A stretch of 50,643 bases of DNA from an uncultured Clostridia bacterium (GTDB lineage Bacteria; Bacillota; Clostridia; Christensenellales; Borkfalkiaceae), in contig CANOUP010000013.1 in the NCBI GenBank assembly GCA_947570625.1, positions 1 through 50,643 of the forward strand, read 5' to 3'. The position numbers were made by a program, and so were the translations under genes. Positions 25,104-34,104 of the stretch are shown piece after piece (positions within the stretch are counted from its first letter, which is position 1; every line of letters begins with the position of its first letter). The notes beneath the pieces were generated by a model that ran no database searches, had not been told where the DNA came from, and saw nothing but the letters and a program-made list of their open reading frames with translations.

Positions 25104-25134
25104 AAAAAAACAGACAGCGCATTGCACTGTCTTA
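25104..25134 (-). terminator. Intrinsic terminator of the lysine riboswitch
   Basis: On the minus strand AAGACAGTGC pairs with GCGCTGTCT around AAT and is followed by a run of T. It lies between the aptamer and asd, as expected for an off-switch by premature termination. Confidence 0.9.
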
Positions 25135-25155
25135 ACTAACGCAGGTAAAACAAGC

Positions 25156-25322
25156 AATTAGCGCAACACGTAAAGTGACAGTCGCAAAGGTATTGACCTT
25201 TACGCCCGATACGGGGCAAGGGAAAAACCGTATCTCGGCGGAGACGCCCTTTCGCGGAAGGTAAACGGAATTCCCTTAAATTCCTGCCTTGCCGTTACTG
25301 ATGCTCGTCCGCTCCTCTAATT
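25156..25322 (-). ncRNA. Lysine riboswitch (L-box)
   Basis: Read on the minus strand, the aptamer holds the conserved L-box pieces in order: GAGGAGCGGACGAGCATCAG, later GAAAGGGCGTCTCCGCCGAG, and finally GACTGTCAC. P1 forms from AATTAG (25322-25317) with CTAATT (25161-25156). A terminator hairpin follows before asd. Lysine binding should close the aptamer and let the terminator form, lowering asd-dapA-dapB expression. Family identification is strong. Confidence 0.95.
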
Positions 25323-25331
25323 AGCAAAACT

Positions 25332-25360
25332 ATAATATCATATGCAATTGCAATTGTAAA
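25332..25360 (-). promoter_or_regulatory. Sigma-A promoter of the dap operon
   Basis: On the minus strand TTTACA (25360-25355) and TATTAT (25337-25332) with a 17-bp spacer, 10 bp before the riboswitch aptamer. Confidence 0.75.
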
Positions 25361-25380
25361 GGAAATTACCGCTTAAACAG

Positions 25381-25409
25381 TTGAAATATTTTAAGGTATG
25401 TGGTAAAAT
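25381..25409 (+). promoter_or_regulatory. Extended -10 promoter of the YesL-like gene
   Basis: TTGAAA at 25381-25386 and TGGTAAAAT at 25401-25409, spacer 17 bp. Confidence 0.7.
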
Positions 25410-25444
25410 AAATTGAATTAAAATTATAAAGGTAAAAAAAATAT

Positions 25445-26710
25445 ATGGCGATAAACGTTAAAAGCCTTGAAGGCAACGAACTTGCCGACGATTATTCGAG
25501 AAAACCTTTCGAACGCGGACGTTGGGGAACTACGTGGGACGTGTTCAAGGGCAGTTTCGGAAAGGTCGTTCTGATAAATTTACTGATGCTCCTTTTCATG
25601 CTCCCCGGAGTTGCGGTCGTCGTAATCCGCATGTTCTATATAAGCGCGATGGGGCTTCAATTTCCCTTCAACGCAAACACGGGTCTCGGTTATCCCGCAT
25701 ACCCCGGCACTCAGGGGCTTTCGGAAAGCATTTACCTTTCGGCGGACATGCTGTTTTATTCGCTGTTGATTGTCGCGGGATTTATCGCTTCCGTTGGTAT
25801 TGCGGGCGGTGCGTATTCGCTTAAAAGACTTGTAAACACACAGGGCGAATTCAAGTTCAAAAGCTTTTTCCACGGCGTAAGAATCTGTTACGGAAACGCA
25901 GTCGCGCCCGTGACGCTGTTTTTGATATTTCTTTTCGGCGCGACACTCGTCGGCGACTGGAAAGATTTGGTAATAGCGCGCGGAGGCTCGGGCGCGGGGC
26001 CTATAACGGCGTACGTGTTCATAATAATCGCAACGGTTATCGTCGGCGTTTACAGCGCGTGGCTTCTCGCGGTGGGCGTAAGTTACAAGCTTTCCATAGG
26101 AACGCTTTTCAAAAACGCGTTCGTGCTTTTAATCGCAAACCCGTTAAAGACGGTGTTTATGTCCGGCTTTGCGCTTATCCCCGTATGGCTTGTGCTTATA
26201 GGCAATTCTATTGCCTTTTTGCAGATAATAGCGTATATAATTTTGGTATTCTTCGGGCTTTCGTTCATACTTATGTGCTGGATGAGTTTCACCCAGTGGG
26301 TGTTCGACTTGTATATAACCCCCAACATAAAAGCGGCGGCGGAAGAGGCGAAAGCCAAAAAGTCGCCCAAGGAACTTGCCGAAGAAAAGGAAGAGGACGG
26401 AAAGCGCATTGCGCGCGAACTTCTCGCCGCGGGCAAGAGCGAACTTATCGGCAAACCCATTCTCCCCATAGCGGAGGAGCAAGCCGTCGCTCCCCTCGGG
26501 CTTACCTATACCCGCGCGGACTTAGGCAGGGTTTCGGCGGACAGAAGCAAACTCGGCGGGGAAATAAAACGGTACGAGGACGAACATAAAAACGACCCCG
26601 TTTACGCAGAATACAACAAGCTTTTCGCCGAACGCGAAAAAGCCTTGCAGTCCGAACCCGGCAAAAAGGGAAAGAAAAAGAAAGTAAGTTCGGACAACTT
26701 ATTGAAGTAA
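25445..26710 (+). CDS. YesL/DUF624-like membrane protein
   Basis: The 421-residue protein has five or six membrane helices in residues 38-290, starting with a short block DVFKGSFGKVVLINLLML that resembles YesL (DUF624) proteins. These are poorly known and often sit near carbohydrate transport genes; none is nearby here. The C-terminal about 130 residues are cytoplasmic, highly charged, with Lys-rich end KKGKKKKVSS. AAAGG lies 12 bp before the ATG. The assignment to DUF624 is by pattern only. Confidence 0.7.
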   Translation: MAINVKSLEGNELADDYSRKPFERGRWGTTWDVFKGSFGKVVLINLLMLLFMLPGVAVVVIRMFYISAMGLQFPFNANTGLGYPAYPGTQGLSESIYLSADMLFYSLLIVAGFIASVGIAGGAYSLKRLVNTQGEFKFKSFFHGVRICYGNAVAPVTLFLIFLFGATLVGDWKDLVIARGGSGAGPITAYVFIIIATVIVGVYSAWLLAVGVSYKLSIGTLFKNAFVLLIANPLKTVFMSGFALIPVWLVLIGNSIAFLQIIAYIILVFFGLSFILMCWMSFTQWVFDLYITPNIKAAAEEAKAKKSPKELAEEKEEDGKRIARELLAAGKSELIGKPILPIAEEQAVAPLGLTYTRADLGRVSADRSKLGGEIKRYEDEHKNDPVYAEYNKLFAEREKALQSEPGKKGKKKKVSSDNLLK

Positions 26711-26723
26711 AAAAAAGATAATT

Positions 26724-27446
26724 ATGGCAAATTCTTACTCTGCGCTCGGTAGATGGTTTGAATATTTGAACGATGACTGCGGCTATGAACAATGGTCGCA
26801 GTATTTAATTAAAACGCTCGAAAGTCTGGGCGCGGGGCTCTGCGGTATCGATATAGGATGCGGTAACGGCTATTTTACGCGCGCCCTCGTCAAGGCGGGT
26901 TATTCGGTAACGGGCTTCGACGTTTCTCCCGAAATGCTTTCCCGCGCGAAAGAACTCTCGCTGTCTGAGGGGGTAAGGGCGGAATTTTTATTCGGCGATA
27001 TTACCAAACTAAAACTGAACGCCCCTGCGGACTTCGCCGTCGCCGTCAACGACTGTCTTAACTACGTGCCCGCCGAAAAGCTGAAAAGCGCGTTTTCGCA
27101 CGTTCGCCGCTGTCTTAAAAAGGGCGGCGCGTTCGTTTTCGACGTAAGCTCGGCGCACAAGCTGACTTCGGTTATCGGCGGCAATATGTTCGCCGAGGAC
27201 AGGGACGACGTTACCTACCTGTGGTTCAATACTTTAAAAGAGGGGCGCGTGGAAATGGAGCTTACCTTTTTCGAAAGGCAGGCGGACGGTAAGTACGCGC
27301 GCTTCGACGAGAGTCACGTACAGTATATTCACGAAGAGCGGGATATTATAAGGGAGCTGGAAGCGGCGGGCTTTTCCGTCCGCACGGAAGGGCATCTCGG
27401 ACAGGATAAAACGGAGAGAATAAATTTTATTTGCAAAAGATTATGA
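26724..27446 (+). CDS. SAM-dependent methyltransferase (class I)
   Basis: The 240 residues form a class I methyltransferase: motif I IDIGCGNGYFTRAL near residues 42-55, motif II acidic end GFDVSP near 64-69, FGDIT near 91-95 and the post-motif AVNDCLNYV near 107-115. The substrate cannot be told. The C-terminal half, with FERQADGKYARFDESH, resembles small-molecule methyltransferases. It overlaps hslO by ATGA and follows the membrane gene after 13 bp, so it belongs to a longer unit. Confidence 0.85.
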   Translation: MANSYSALGRWFEYLNDDCGYEQWSQYLIKTLESLGAGLCGIDIGCGNGYFTRALVKAGYSVTGFDVSPEMLSRAKELSLSEGVRAEFLFGDITKLKLNAPADFAVAVNDCLNYVPAEKLKSAFSHVRRCLKKGGAFVFDVSSAHKLTSVIGGNMFAEDRDDVTYLWFNTLKEGRVEMELTFFERQADGKYARFDESHVQYIHEERDIIRELEAAGFSVRTEGHLGQDKTERINFICKRL

Positions 27447-28261
27447 ACAAACTGTACAAAACACTTATTTACGACAGGCAGGTTTCGCTTTCCGTGCTCG
27501 AAACGACCGAACTTGTAAACGACGCGGTAAGAATACACGGGCTGGACGAAAGTTCGGCAAAGACGCTGGGCGGGTTTCTGACCGCCTGCGCGTATATGGC
27601 GGGCTGTCTTAAAAGCGACAGGGGCGCGGTTTCGCTGACCGTAAAAGCGGACGGCGACTCGGGCTCGGTTTGCGTTTCGGGCGATAAGGATTTGCATATC
27701 CGCGGATACATCGACGGAAACTGCGGCGGCAGGATTAACGGCGGTTATCTTACCGTAATCAAGGAGGACGGTTTTTTCCGTCCGTTCGTGGGCGCGAGCG
27801 AACTCGTCGGCGACGACGTTTCGCGCAACCTTATGCAGTACTACGATATGAGCGAACAGGTGCCGACGGCGATAGCCATAGGCGTTAAAATGAAGGACGG
27901 AAAGTGCGTTTCCGCGGGCGGGGTGGTTTTACAGCTTCTCCCCGGCACCTCGCAGGAGAATATGGACAGAGCCGAGGAGAGAATGCAGGCTTTCGTCAAT
28001 ATAGCCGACGTTATGGAAAAGTACGGCGCTGACGGCATTATGTCCGAATTTTTCGGAGACGTTACCGAAAAACAGTATATATATCTCACTTTCCCCGAAT
28101 ACAAATGCAACTGCTCGCGCGAGAAAATGAAGAAAATTTTATTGCCTCTCGGCAAAGAGGAGCTTTACGGCATAATCGAAGAGCAGGGCGCGGTGAAAAT
28201 TCACTGCCATTACTGTAATACCGAACATATCTTTACAAAGGAACAAATAGACGAGTTATAA
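27443..28261 (+). CDS. hslO: Redox-regulated chaperone Hsp33
   Basis: Hsp33 is a cytosolic holdase that is switched on by oxidation of a zinc-bound Cys4 centre. The ligands are visible at C222, C224, C255 and C258 (CNC and CHYC). The start at 27443 overlaps the methyltransferase stop by ATGA; the TTG at 27431 is less likely. At 272 residues it is slightly shorter than usual (about 290). The N-terminal sequence YDRQVSLSVLETTELV and GGRINGGYLTVIKEDG fit the family. Confidence 0.95.
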   Translation: MNKLYKTLIYDRQVSLSVLETTELVNDAVRIHGLDESSAKTLGGFLTACAYMAGCLKSDRGAVSLTVKADGDSGSVCVSGDKDLHIRGYIDGNCGGRINGGYLTVIKEDGFFRPFVGASELVGDDVSRNLMQYYDMSEQVPTAIAIGVKMKDGKCVSAGGVVLQLLPGTSQENMDRAEERMQAFVNIADVMEKYGADGIMSEFFGDVTEKQYIYLTFPEYKCNCSREKMKKILLPLGKEELYGIIEEQGAVKIHCHYCNTEHIFTKEQIDEL

Positions 28262-28266
28262 CTGTT

Positions 28267-29925
28267 ATGAAAAAAATTTTAAGCATCGATTTAAGTAGCG
28301 ACAGGCTTCTGGGCGTAGCCTCGGATATGGTTGAAGAACATAACTATCTCGGCGCGCTGAAAATGTTAAACAAAAATGCCGAACAGAACGGCAACGACGC
28401 GGACGCGCATATGCTGTACGCCGAAATTTACGACGACATAGGCCAGTACGAAAAGTGCGTGAACAGCTGGTACGCGTTTCTCGATACGGACGGCGAAAGC
28501 GAAGCTTCCGAGGCATACGAGGGGCTTGCCGTCGCATATCTCAACCTCGGCGACGAACGCCATTCGGCTTTCTACTATCACAAGCTTTTGATGGATTCGC
28601 AGGACATAGATTCGGATATGCGCAAGGAGATTATGCAGTCGTTTCTGTCGCGCGAAAAAAATCCCCTCAAATTCGTTTACCCGCCCGAGCTTGCGGACTT
28701 TACCGAAATAATTTCGCAAGGCATTGAAAAAATGCGCAACGGCGAGTTTGACGGCGCCGTCGGCGAATTCGGCAAAGTGGACGAGAACAACGACTCGTAT
28801 CTGTCCGCGCGCAACTATATAGCTATGTGTAACATAATCGCAGACAAGAGCGAGCAGGCGGAAGAGGAATGCCTTGCCGTCCTTAAAAAGCACCCCGACA
28901 ACATACAGGCGCTTACTACGCTCGCCGCGGTCAAGACCGAACAGAAAAAGCGTGAAGAAAGCGCCGAGCTTGCAAGGCGCCTTCTCTCGCTTACAGTCGA
29001 CAATCCCGACGATATTTATAAAATCGCCACGGTCTGCTGTGAGAACGATATGCACGAAGAGGCTTACAACCTCTTTTTAAAACTGGGCGACGAGCTGGGA
29101 TACGATTTAACCGTTATGTATTTCAAGGCAGTGTCGGCGTTCAACTGCGGAAAATACGAGGAGAGCTTTGCCGAATTCGACAAACTTCTTACGGTCAATC
29201 CGTGGGCGGTTACGGCTAAATATTATTACGGGCTTGCCCGTGAAGCGGCGGAAAAGGGCGAGGAGCTTAAACTCGCGTATTTCTACCGCCTTCCCAAAGA
29301 GCAGAAGGAAGCCAACTTGAAATTCCTGTCCGCGTTCGAAATGTTAAGCGACCGCGATATAAAGAAATTATATGCAGACGTGGACATATCGGACAGTATC
29401 AAATGGTGCTTTGACGAGCGCGACGGCAACGATAACGAAGAGTTGCAGTTTCTCGCCGCGGTCTGCGCGGTGCGCGCGGGAATGGACGATATAATCCGCA
29501 GTATTCTTCTCAACGCGTTTGTATCCGATATGCTTAAAGTGCGTATTCTCGTACTTCTGGGCGACAGAAACAAGGACGACAGGTACGGCGTAGTAATGTG
29601 CGATTTGTACAGGCAGGTTTTCTTCCGTGAAATTCACGTCGGCAGAAACAAGCGCAAATACTTTATCGAAGCGTATTCCAGGCTGAACGCGCACTTTGCC
29701 GCGCTGAACAGCGCTTACGGCGAAAAATTCGCAAAAACCGCCGAAAACGTATACCGCAAGCTGGAAGAAAAGGGAATGCTGTCCGTCGCTTCCGATCTGG
29801 ACGCGCTTACGGCTGTAATTTATCTGCTTTCGGAGGTAAAAGAGCCTAAAATCAGGCGGAGCGATTTGGCAATGTTCTTCGAAACCAGCGACAGAAAAAT
29901 CGAAAAAATACTGGGGGCTTTATGA
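28267..29925 (+). CDS. TPR-repeat protein
   Basis: The 552-residue protein is built from tetratricopeptide-like helix pairs, for example NYLGALKMLNKNAEQN near residue 26 and KYEESFAEFDKLLTVNPW near 295. No signal or membrane helix is visible, so it is likely cytoplasmic and mediates protein contacts. It follows hslO after 5 bp and overlaps the next gene by ATGA, so the two are probably partners. Its function is unknown. Confidence 0.8.
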   Translation: MKKILSIDLSSDRLLGVASDMVEEHNYLGALKMLNKNAEQNGNDADAHMLYAEIYDDIGQYEKCVNSWYAFLDTDGESEASEAYEGLAVAYLNLGDERHSAFYYHKLLMDSQDIDSDMRKEIMQSFLSREKNPLKFVYPPELADFTEIISQGIEKMRNGEFDGAVGEFGKVDENNDSYLSARNYIAMCNIIADKSEQAEEECLAVLKKHPDNIQALTTLAAVKTEQKKREESAELARRLLSLTVDNPDDIYKIATVCCENDMHEEAYNLFLKLGDELGYDLTVMYFKAVSAFNCGKYEESFAEFDKLLTVNPWAVTAKYYYGLAREAAEKGEELKLAYFYRLPKEQKEANLKFLSAFEMLSDRDIKKLYADVDISDSIKWCFDERDGNDNEELQFLAAVCAVRAGMDDIIRSILLNAFVSDMLKVRILVLLGDRNKDDRYGVVMCDLYRQVFFREIHVGRNKRKYFIEAYSRLNAHFAALNSAYGEKFAKTAENVYRKLEEKGMLSVASDLDALTAVIYLLSEVKEPKIRRSDLAMFFETSDRKIEKILGAL

Positions 29926-30749
29926 AGCTTTACGACTTTGACGGAATGTTCGACGAAAAGCTGAATAAATTCATTTCGCAAAACGCGGGCAAAATAAAGG
30001 AGAGCGAGTTCGAGGATTTGATTCCCAAGCTTTACAAACAGTTCGGCGACACGTATATTAAGAGCGTTGGCGATACTCCGAACGGCTTTTACGCGAAGAT
30101 GTCGGACGGGGAACTCGTCAAAGCTTTGAACGCGCATTTGAATCAGGGCGTTCCCGTTTCGGAATATCTGTGTTCGGCAATCGAGAAGAGGGACGCGGTC
30201 GAGCTTTTACTGCCCCTCCTCGACGGCGGAGAAAGCCAGATAGGTTACGCCGTCAACTTAATCGGTTCCGACGGGCGGGCGATAGAAAAGTATATGCAGA
30301 TGCTCGTCAGCCCTGACATAGGAGAGGACCTTAAAAACAGTCTTGTCGATTTTATAAAGGAAAAAGCCGACCTCGTCGCGGACGAAGTCGTTTCCTATTA
30401 CGAAAAGGGCACGGAGCGGGAGTATATGCTTGAAATTATGTCGCGCACGAGGACGCCTTCGGAAAAGATTTTCGGCATACTTTTAAAGGAGTTCAGAAGC
30501 GACCCCGATAACGTTGCAATGCACGCGGGCTATCTCGCGGAATACGGCGACGAGCGCGCGCTGGAATATCTTTTGAATAAAATCGACGAGGAAGGTATAA
30601 GCTTTATCGAGTACAAAGAACTTCTTCTCGCAATCGAAGCGCTCGGCGGAAAGTACGACAAGCCGAGGGATTTTACGGGCGACCCGTATTACGAAATTTT
30701 GAAACCGCACGCGTCATCGGACATATTCGGCGGTTTAGGCGGAAAATAA
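29922..30749 (+). CDS. Helical-repeat hypothetical protein
   Basis: The 275 residues form a helical repeat of HEAT type in the middle (DGGESQIGYAVNLIGSDG and later repeats near residues 105-230). It overlaps the TPR gene by ATGA and ends at a strong terminator. The C-terminus is FGGLGGK. The pairing with a TPR protein suggests a joint scaffold role, which is inference only. No family is recognised. Confidence 0.75.
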   Translation: MKLYDFDGMFDEKLNKFISQNAGKIKESEFEDLIPKLYKQFGDTYIKSVGDTPNGFYAKMSDGELVKALNAHLNQGVPVSEYLCSAIEKRDAVELLLPLLDGGESQIGYAVNLIGSDGRAIEKYMQMLVSPDIGEDLKNSLVDFIKEKADLVADEVVSYYEKGTEREYMLEIMSRTRTPSEKIFGILLKEFRSDPDNVAMHAGYLAEYGDERALEYLLNKIDEEGISFIEYKELLLAIEALGGKYDKPRDFTGDPYYEILKPHASSDIFGGLGGK

Positions 30750-30776
30750 AAAAACGCGTGCAACGCACGCGTTTTT
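30750..30776. terminator. Bidirectional terminator between convergent units
   Basis: ACGCGTGC (30754-30761) pairs with GCACGCGT (30765-30772), flanked by A and T runs on both sides. It overlaps the end of mnmG on the other strand. Confidence 0.9.
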
Positions 30777-32643
30777 AATTTTGTTTATTTGACGCAAGCC
30801 ATACAATCAGGACGGTCACGTCGGCGGGGTTTACGCCGTAAATTCTGCCCGCCTGACCGAGAGTAATGGGACGCACGCGTTTGAGCCTTTCGCGCGCTTC
30901 CAGCCTCAGCCCCTGAATTTTGTCATAGTCTATGTCCTCGGGCAAAGGCTTTTTTTCAAGCTTTTTCGCCTTTTCAATCTGCTGTTCGTTCTTTTTTATA
31001 TAGCCTTCGTAACGCACCGTCGTTTCCGCGCTTCTCGCTATGTCGTCGGGAATATCGCAAAGCGCGCCGAACTCTTTTATTATGTCACGCGCGGTACAGC
31101 CCCGCTTTATGAGGTCCGCATACGAAGCGCCCGAAGCTCCGCCCGCAATGTTCAGCCGTTCTAAAAGTTTTTCCGCCTTCTGCCTGTCGGCGCGGGCGTT
31201 CAGCTCGGTTAACGCCTTTTCGTACAGCGCCTTGCGCCGTTCGAAAGCTTTGCGCCGTTCGTCCGTGAAAAGGGGGGTGTCGGCTATCTTGGGGGTAAGT
31301 CTGAAATCGGCGGTGTCCTGTCTTAAATTTATTCTGTACTCCGCGCGCGAGGTCATCATTCTGTAAGGTTCTTCGGTGCCCTTCGTCGTCAAATCGTCTA
31401 TGAGAACGCCAATATACGCTTCGTCCCTGCCGAGTACGAAGGGGGGCTCGCCTTTGATTTTGCGCACCGCGTTTATTCCCGCCATAAGCCCCTGCGCCGC
31501 GGCTTCCTCGTAGCCCGAAGTGCCGTTTATCTGCCCTGCGGTATAAAGCCCTTTGACCTTTTTGAATTCAAGCGTGGGGTATATGTCCAGCGTGTCTATA
31601 CAGTCGTACTCTATGGCGTACGCATAGCGCATAATGTCGCAGTTTTCAAGCCCTTCGACCGAGCGGTACATCTCCCTCTGAATATCGTGGGGCATGGAAG
31701 AGGACATACCCTGCACGTAAATTTCGTTTGTGTCCTCGCCCTCGGGTTCTAAGAAAATCTGGTGTCTTTCCTTGTCGGCAAAGCGCACTACTTTTGTTTC
31801 TATGGAGGGGCAGTATCTCGGACCCGCCGACGTTATATCGCCGTTGTAAAGGGGGGAGCGCCCGAGGTTGTCCGTTATTATCTTATGCGTTTGAGCGTTG
31901 GTATAAGTTAAATGGCAGACCTGTCTGTTGCCCGCGGGTTCGCTGTTTAAAAACGAAAAACAGGGCGTGCCGTCCTCGCCTGCCTGAACCTGACATTTTG
32001 AAAAATCGACCGTCCTTGCGTCCAGCCTTGCGGGGGTGCCCGTCTTGAACCGCCTGACGCCGAACCCGAGTTTTACAAGGTTTTCGGTCAGCGCCGTCGC
32101 GGGTGCGAAGCCCGAAGGTCCGCTCTTTCGGCGTACCCCGCCGGTAACCGTTTCGGCGTTTAGGTACACGCCCGTCGCTATGATGACGGCTTTTGCTTTG
32201 AGTATTCCGCCGTAAGTCGTTAAAACGCCCGTTACCGCGCCGTTTTCCGTTAAAATTTCCTGCGCTTCGCCCTGAATTATTCTGAGGTTTTGCGTGTTTT
32301 CCAGCGTGCGCTTCATTTCGCGGTGATAGGCGTTTTTATCGCACTGACACCTCGGCGAGCGCACGGCTTCGCCCTTGCCCTCGTTTAGCATTCGCATCTG
32401 AACGCAGGTCTTGTCCGCGTTGACGCCCATTTCACCGCCCAGCGCGTCGATTTCGCGCACGAGCTGTCCTTTCGCCGTTCCGCCTATCGAGGGGTTGCAC
32501 GCCAAAAAGGCTATGCTGTCCAGATTAAGGGTAAGCATAGCCGTTTTAAGCCCTGACCTTGCCGAAACAAGCGCCGCCTCGCAGCCCGCGTGTCCCGCCC
32601 CGATTACGGCAATATCGAATTGTCCTTCGGTGAATGTAAACAT
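30775..32643 (-). CDS. mnmG: tRNA uridine-34 5-carboxymethylaminomethyl modification enzyme MnmG
   Basis: MnmG, with MnmE, modifies the wobble uridine of several tRNAs; it is FAD-dependent. The FAD loop IGAGHAGCEAA starts near residue 14. CNPSIGGTAKG, TGGVRRKSGP, the GTPARLD motif and the signature TSRAEYRINLRQDTAD are present. The 622 residues match the family. It follows dnaA by 24 bp, with a weak ribosome site. mnmE is not in this window. Confidence 0.96.
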   Translation of the reverse strand: MFTFTEGQFDIAVIGAGHAGCEAALVSARSGLKTAMLTLNLDSIAFLACNPSIGGTAKGQLVREIDALGGEMGVNADKTCVQMRMLNEGKGEAVRSPRCQCDKNAYHREMKRTLENTQNLRIIQGEAQEILTENGAVTGVLTTYGGILKAKAVIIATGVYLNAETVTGGVRRKSGPSGFAPATALTENLVKLGFGVRRFKTGTPARLDARTVDFSKCQVQAGEDGTPCFSFLNSEPAGNRQVCHLTYTNAQTHKIITDNLGRSPLYNGDITSAGPRYCPSIETKVVRFADKERHQIFLEPEGEDTNEIYVQGMSSSMPHDIQREMYRSVEGLENCDIMRYAYAIEYDCIDTLDIYPTLEFKKVKGLYTAGQINGTSGYEEAAAQGLMAGINAVRKIKGEPPFVLGRDEAYIGVLIDDLTTKGTEEPYRMMTSRAEYRINLRQDTADFRLTPKIADTPLFTDERRKAFERRKALYEKALTELNARADRQKAEKLLERLNIAGGASGASYADLIKRGCTARDIIKEFGALCDIPDDIARSAETTVRYEGYIKKNEQQIEKAKKLEKKPLPEDIDYDKIQGLRLEARERLKRVRPITLGQAGRIYGVNPADVTVLIVWLASNKQN

Positions 32644-32667
32644 AAAATATAAAATTTACGAGTCTTT

Positions 32668-34014
32668 TTACTTCTTCAAAATAATGTTTTTTATATCGTC
32701 CACGTCTTTGGCGATTTTGTCGTTGACCCTGCACATTTCCTCGACCTTGTCGCGCGAATACAGGATAGTTGTGTGGTCGCGCCCGCCTAAAACCTTGCCT
32801 ATGGAAATGAGGGGGAGGGAGAGCAGTTCGCACATAAGGTAACAGCAAATCTGGCGGGGTATAACTATTTCTTTTTTCTTGCTCTTGCCCGAAAGGTCGT
32901 TTTTGGAAAGGCGGTAATACGCAGTCACTGCGGAAATTACGCTCTCGGGCGTTATTTCTTCCTTGCCCGGCTCGGAAACGGCTTCGGAAAGCGCGCTTCT
33001 CGCAAGTGCGACAGTAATGGGCGCTTCGTGCAGTTTAGAGGCGAATATAACTTTCGTAAGCCTGCCTTCAAGCGTTCTGACGTCGTCGCCCGAATCCTGC
33101 GCGAGGAAGGATAAAACTTCGTCGGGCACAAGACACTTTTTATCGTAAGCCTTCTGTTTAAGGATTGCGATTTTGGTTTCCAGGCTGGGGGGTAGTATGT
33201 CGAAGAGCAGTCCGCCCGAGAAGCGCGTTCTTAATCTTTCTTCAAGTTCCGTCAGCTCGCGCGGGTGCTGGTCGGACGATATGATTATCTGTTTGCCCTT
33301 GGAAACCAGCTCGTTGAAAATGTGGAAAAATTCTTCCTGAACGGCTTTCTTTTTTGCGATAAACTGTATGTCGTCTATGATGAGAACGTCTGCCGTGCGG
33401 TAGTACTGTCTTAAACGGTTGCCCTTGCTTCTCGAATCGGCGCCGTGTCCCAGCATCGAATCGATGATGTCGTTGAAAAATTTGTCGCAGGTTACGTAAA
33501 CTATTTTAAGCGCGGGCTTGTCCTTTAAAATCTTGTTGCCTATCGCCTGAATTAGGTGTGTCTTGCCTAAACCCGTACCGCCGTAAATGAACAGGGGGTT
33601 GTAGGTGCCCGCGGGGTCCTCGGCTACCGAAAGCGCCGCCGCGCCGACAAACTCGTTGTTCTTGCCTATGACGAAATTTTCGAACGTGTACTTGGGGTCG
33701 AGGTTCGAAGAAGAGGAGTAATCTTCCTCGTCGGGCGCGTTGTAGGCGTACCCGTCGCTTCCTTCGACTTTAAGGCGGAAATCGGTAAGCCCGACGTTCG
33801 CTTTGACTATGGCTTCGCGCATTTTGCCCGCAAGCGTACCCGTGATGTACCTTGCGAAAATTTCCGTAGGGGTTTCGAGTACGATGAACCTTCCGTCTAT
33901 ATCAACGGGTACGAGCTTTTCTATATAAGTCGTATAGATGATATGCGTGACGAGTTCCTGCATTTTTTCCTTTATGGGATTGTATATGAAATCGAAATTC
34001 CCTTTTTCTGCCAT
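32668..34014 (-). CDS. dnaA: Chromosomal replication initiator protein DnaA
   Basis: DnaA opens the replication origin. The start at MAEKGNFDF (34014) is preferred over a TTG 57 bp further out, which lies in the promoter region. The 448 residues show domain I (about 1-80), a short linker, Walker A GGTGLGKT at 145-152, Walker B IIDD at 211-214 and the domain IV signature GGRDHTTILYSRDKVEE near 415. Its linker is short. It is divergent from recF. dnaN is not adjacent, unlike the usual dnaA-dnaN-recF order. Confidence 0.96.
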   Translation of the reverse strand: MAEKGNFDFIYNPIKEKMQELVTHIIYTTYIEKLVPVDIDGRFIVLETPTEIFARYITGTLAGKMREAIVKANVGLTDFRLKVEGSDGYAYNAPDEEDYSSSSNLDPKYTFENFVIGKNNEFVGAAALSVAEDPAGTYNPLFIYGGTGLGKTHLIQAIGNKILKDKPALKIVYVTCDKFFNDIIDSMLGHGADSRSKGNRLRQYYRTADVLIIDDIQFIAKKKAVQEEFFHIFNELVSKGKQIIISSDQHPRELTELEERLRTRFSGGLLFDILPPSLETKIAILKQKAYDKKCLVPDEVLSFLAQDSGDDVRTLEGRLTKVIFASKLHEAPITVALARSALSEAVSEPGKEEITPESVISAVTAYYRLSKNDLSGKSKKKEIVIPRQICCYLMCELLSLPLISIGKVLGGRDHTTILYSRDKVEEMCRVNDKIAKDVDDIKNIILKK

Positions 34015-34032
34015 AATCGCGCTTATAATCCT

Positions 34033-34061
34033 TTGAGTTTTTTTAAAAAGTTTGGTATAAT
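34033..34061 (+). promoter_or_regulatory. Sigma-A promoter of recF
   Basis: TTGAGT at 34033-34038 and TATAAT at 34056-34061, spacer 17 bp, within the 90-bp divergent dnaA-recF region. Confidence 0.7.
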
Positions 34062-34104
34062 TATAATACAACTTACGTTTAAAATAAAGTGTTTTTTCAG
34101 ATAA

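Noticed and set aside
34015-34104. Origin of replication between dnaA and recF
   Set aside because: The 90-bp gap has AT-rich promoter elements but no DnaA box and is too short for a typical oriC.
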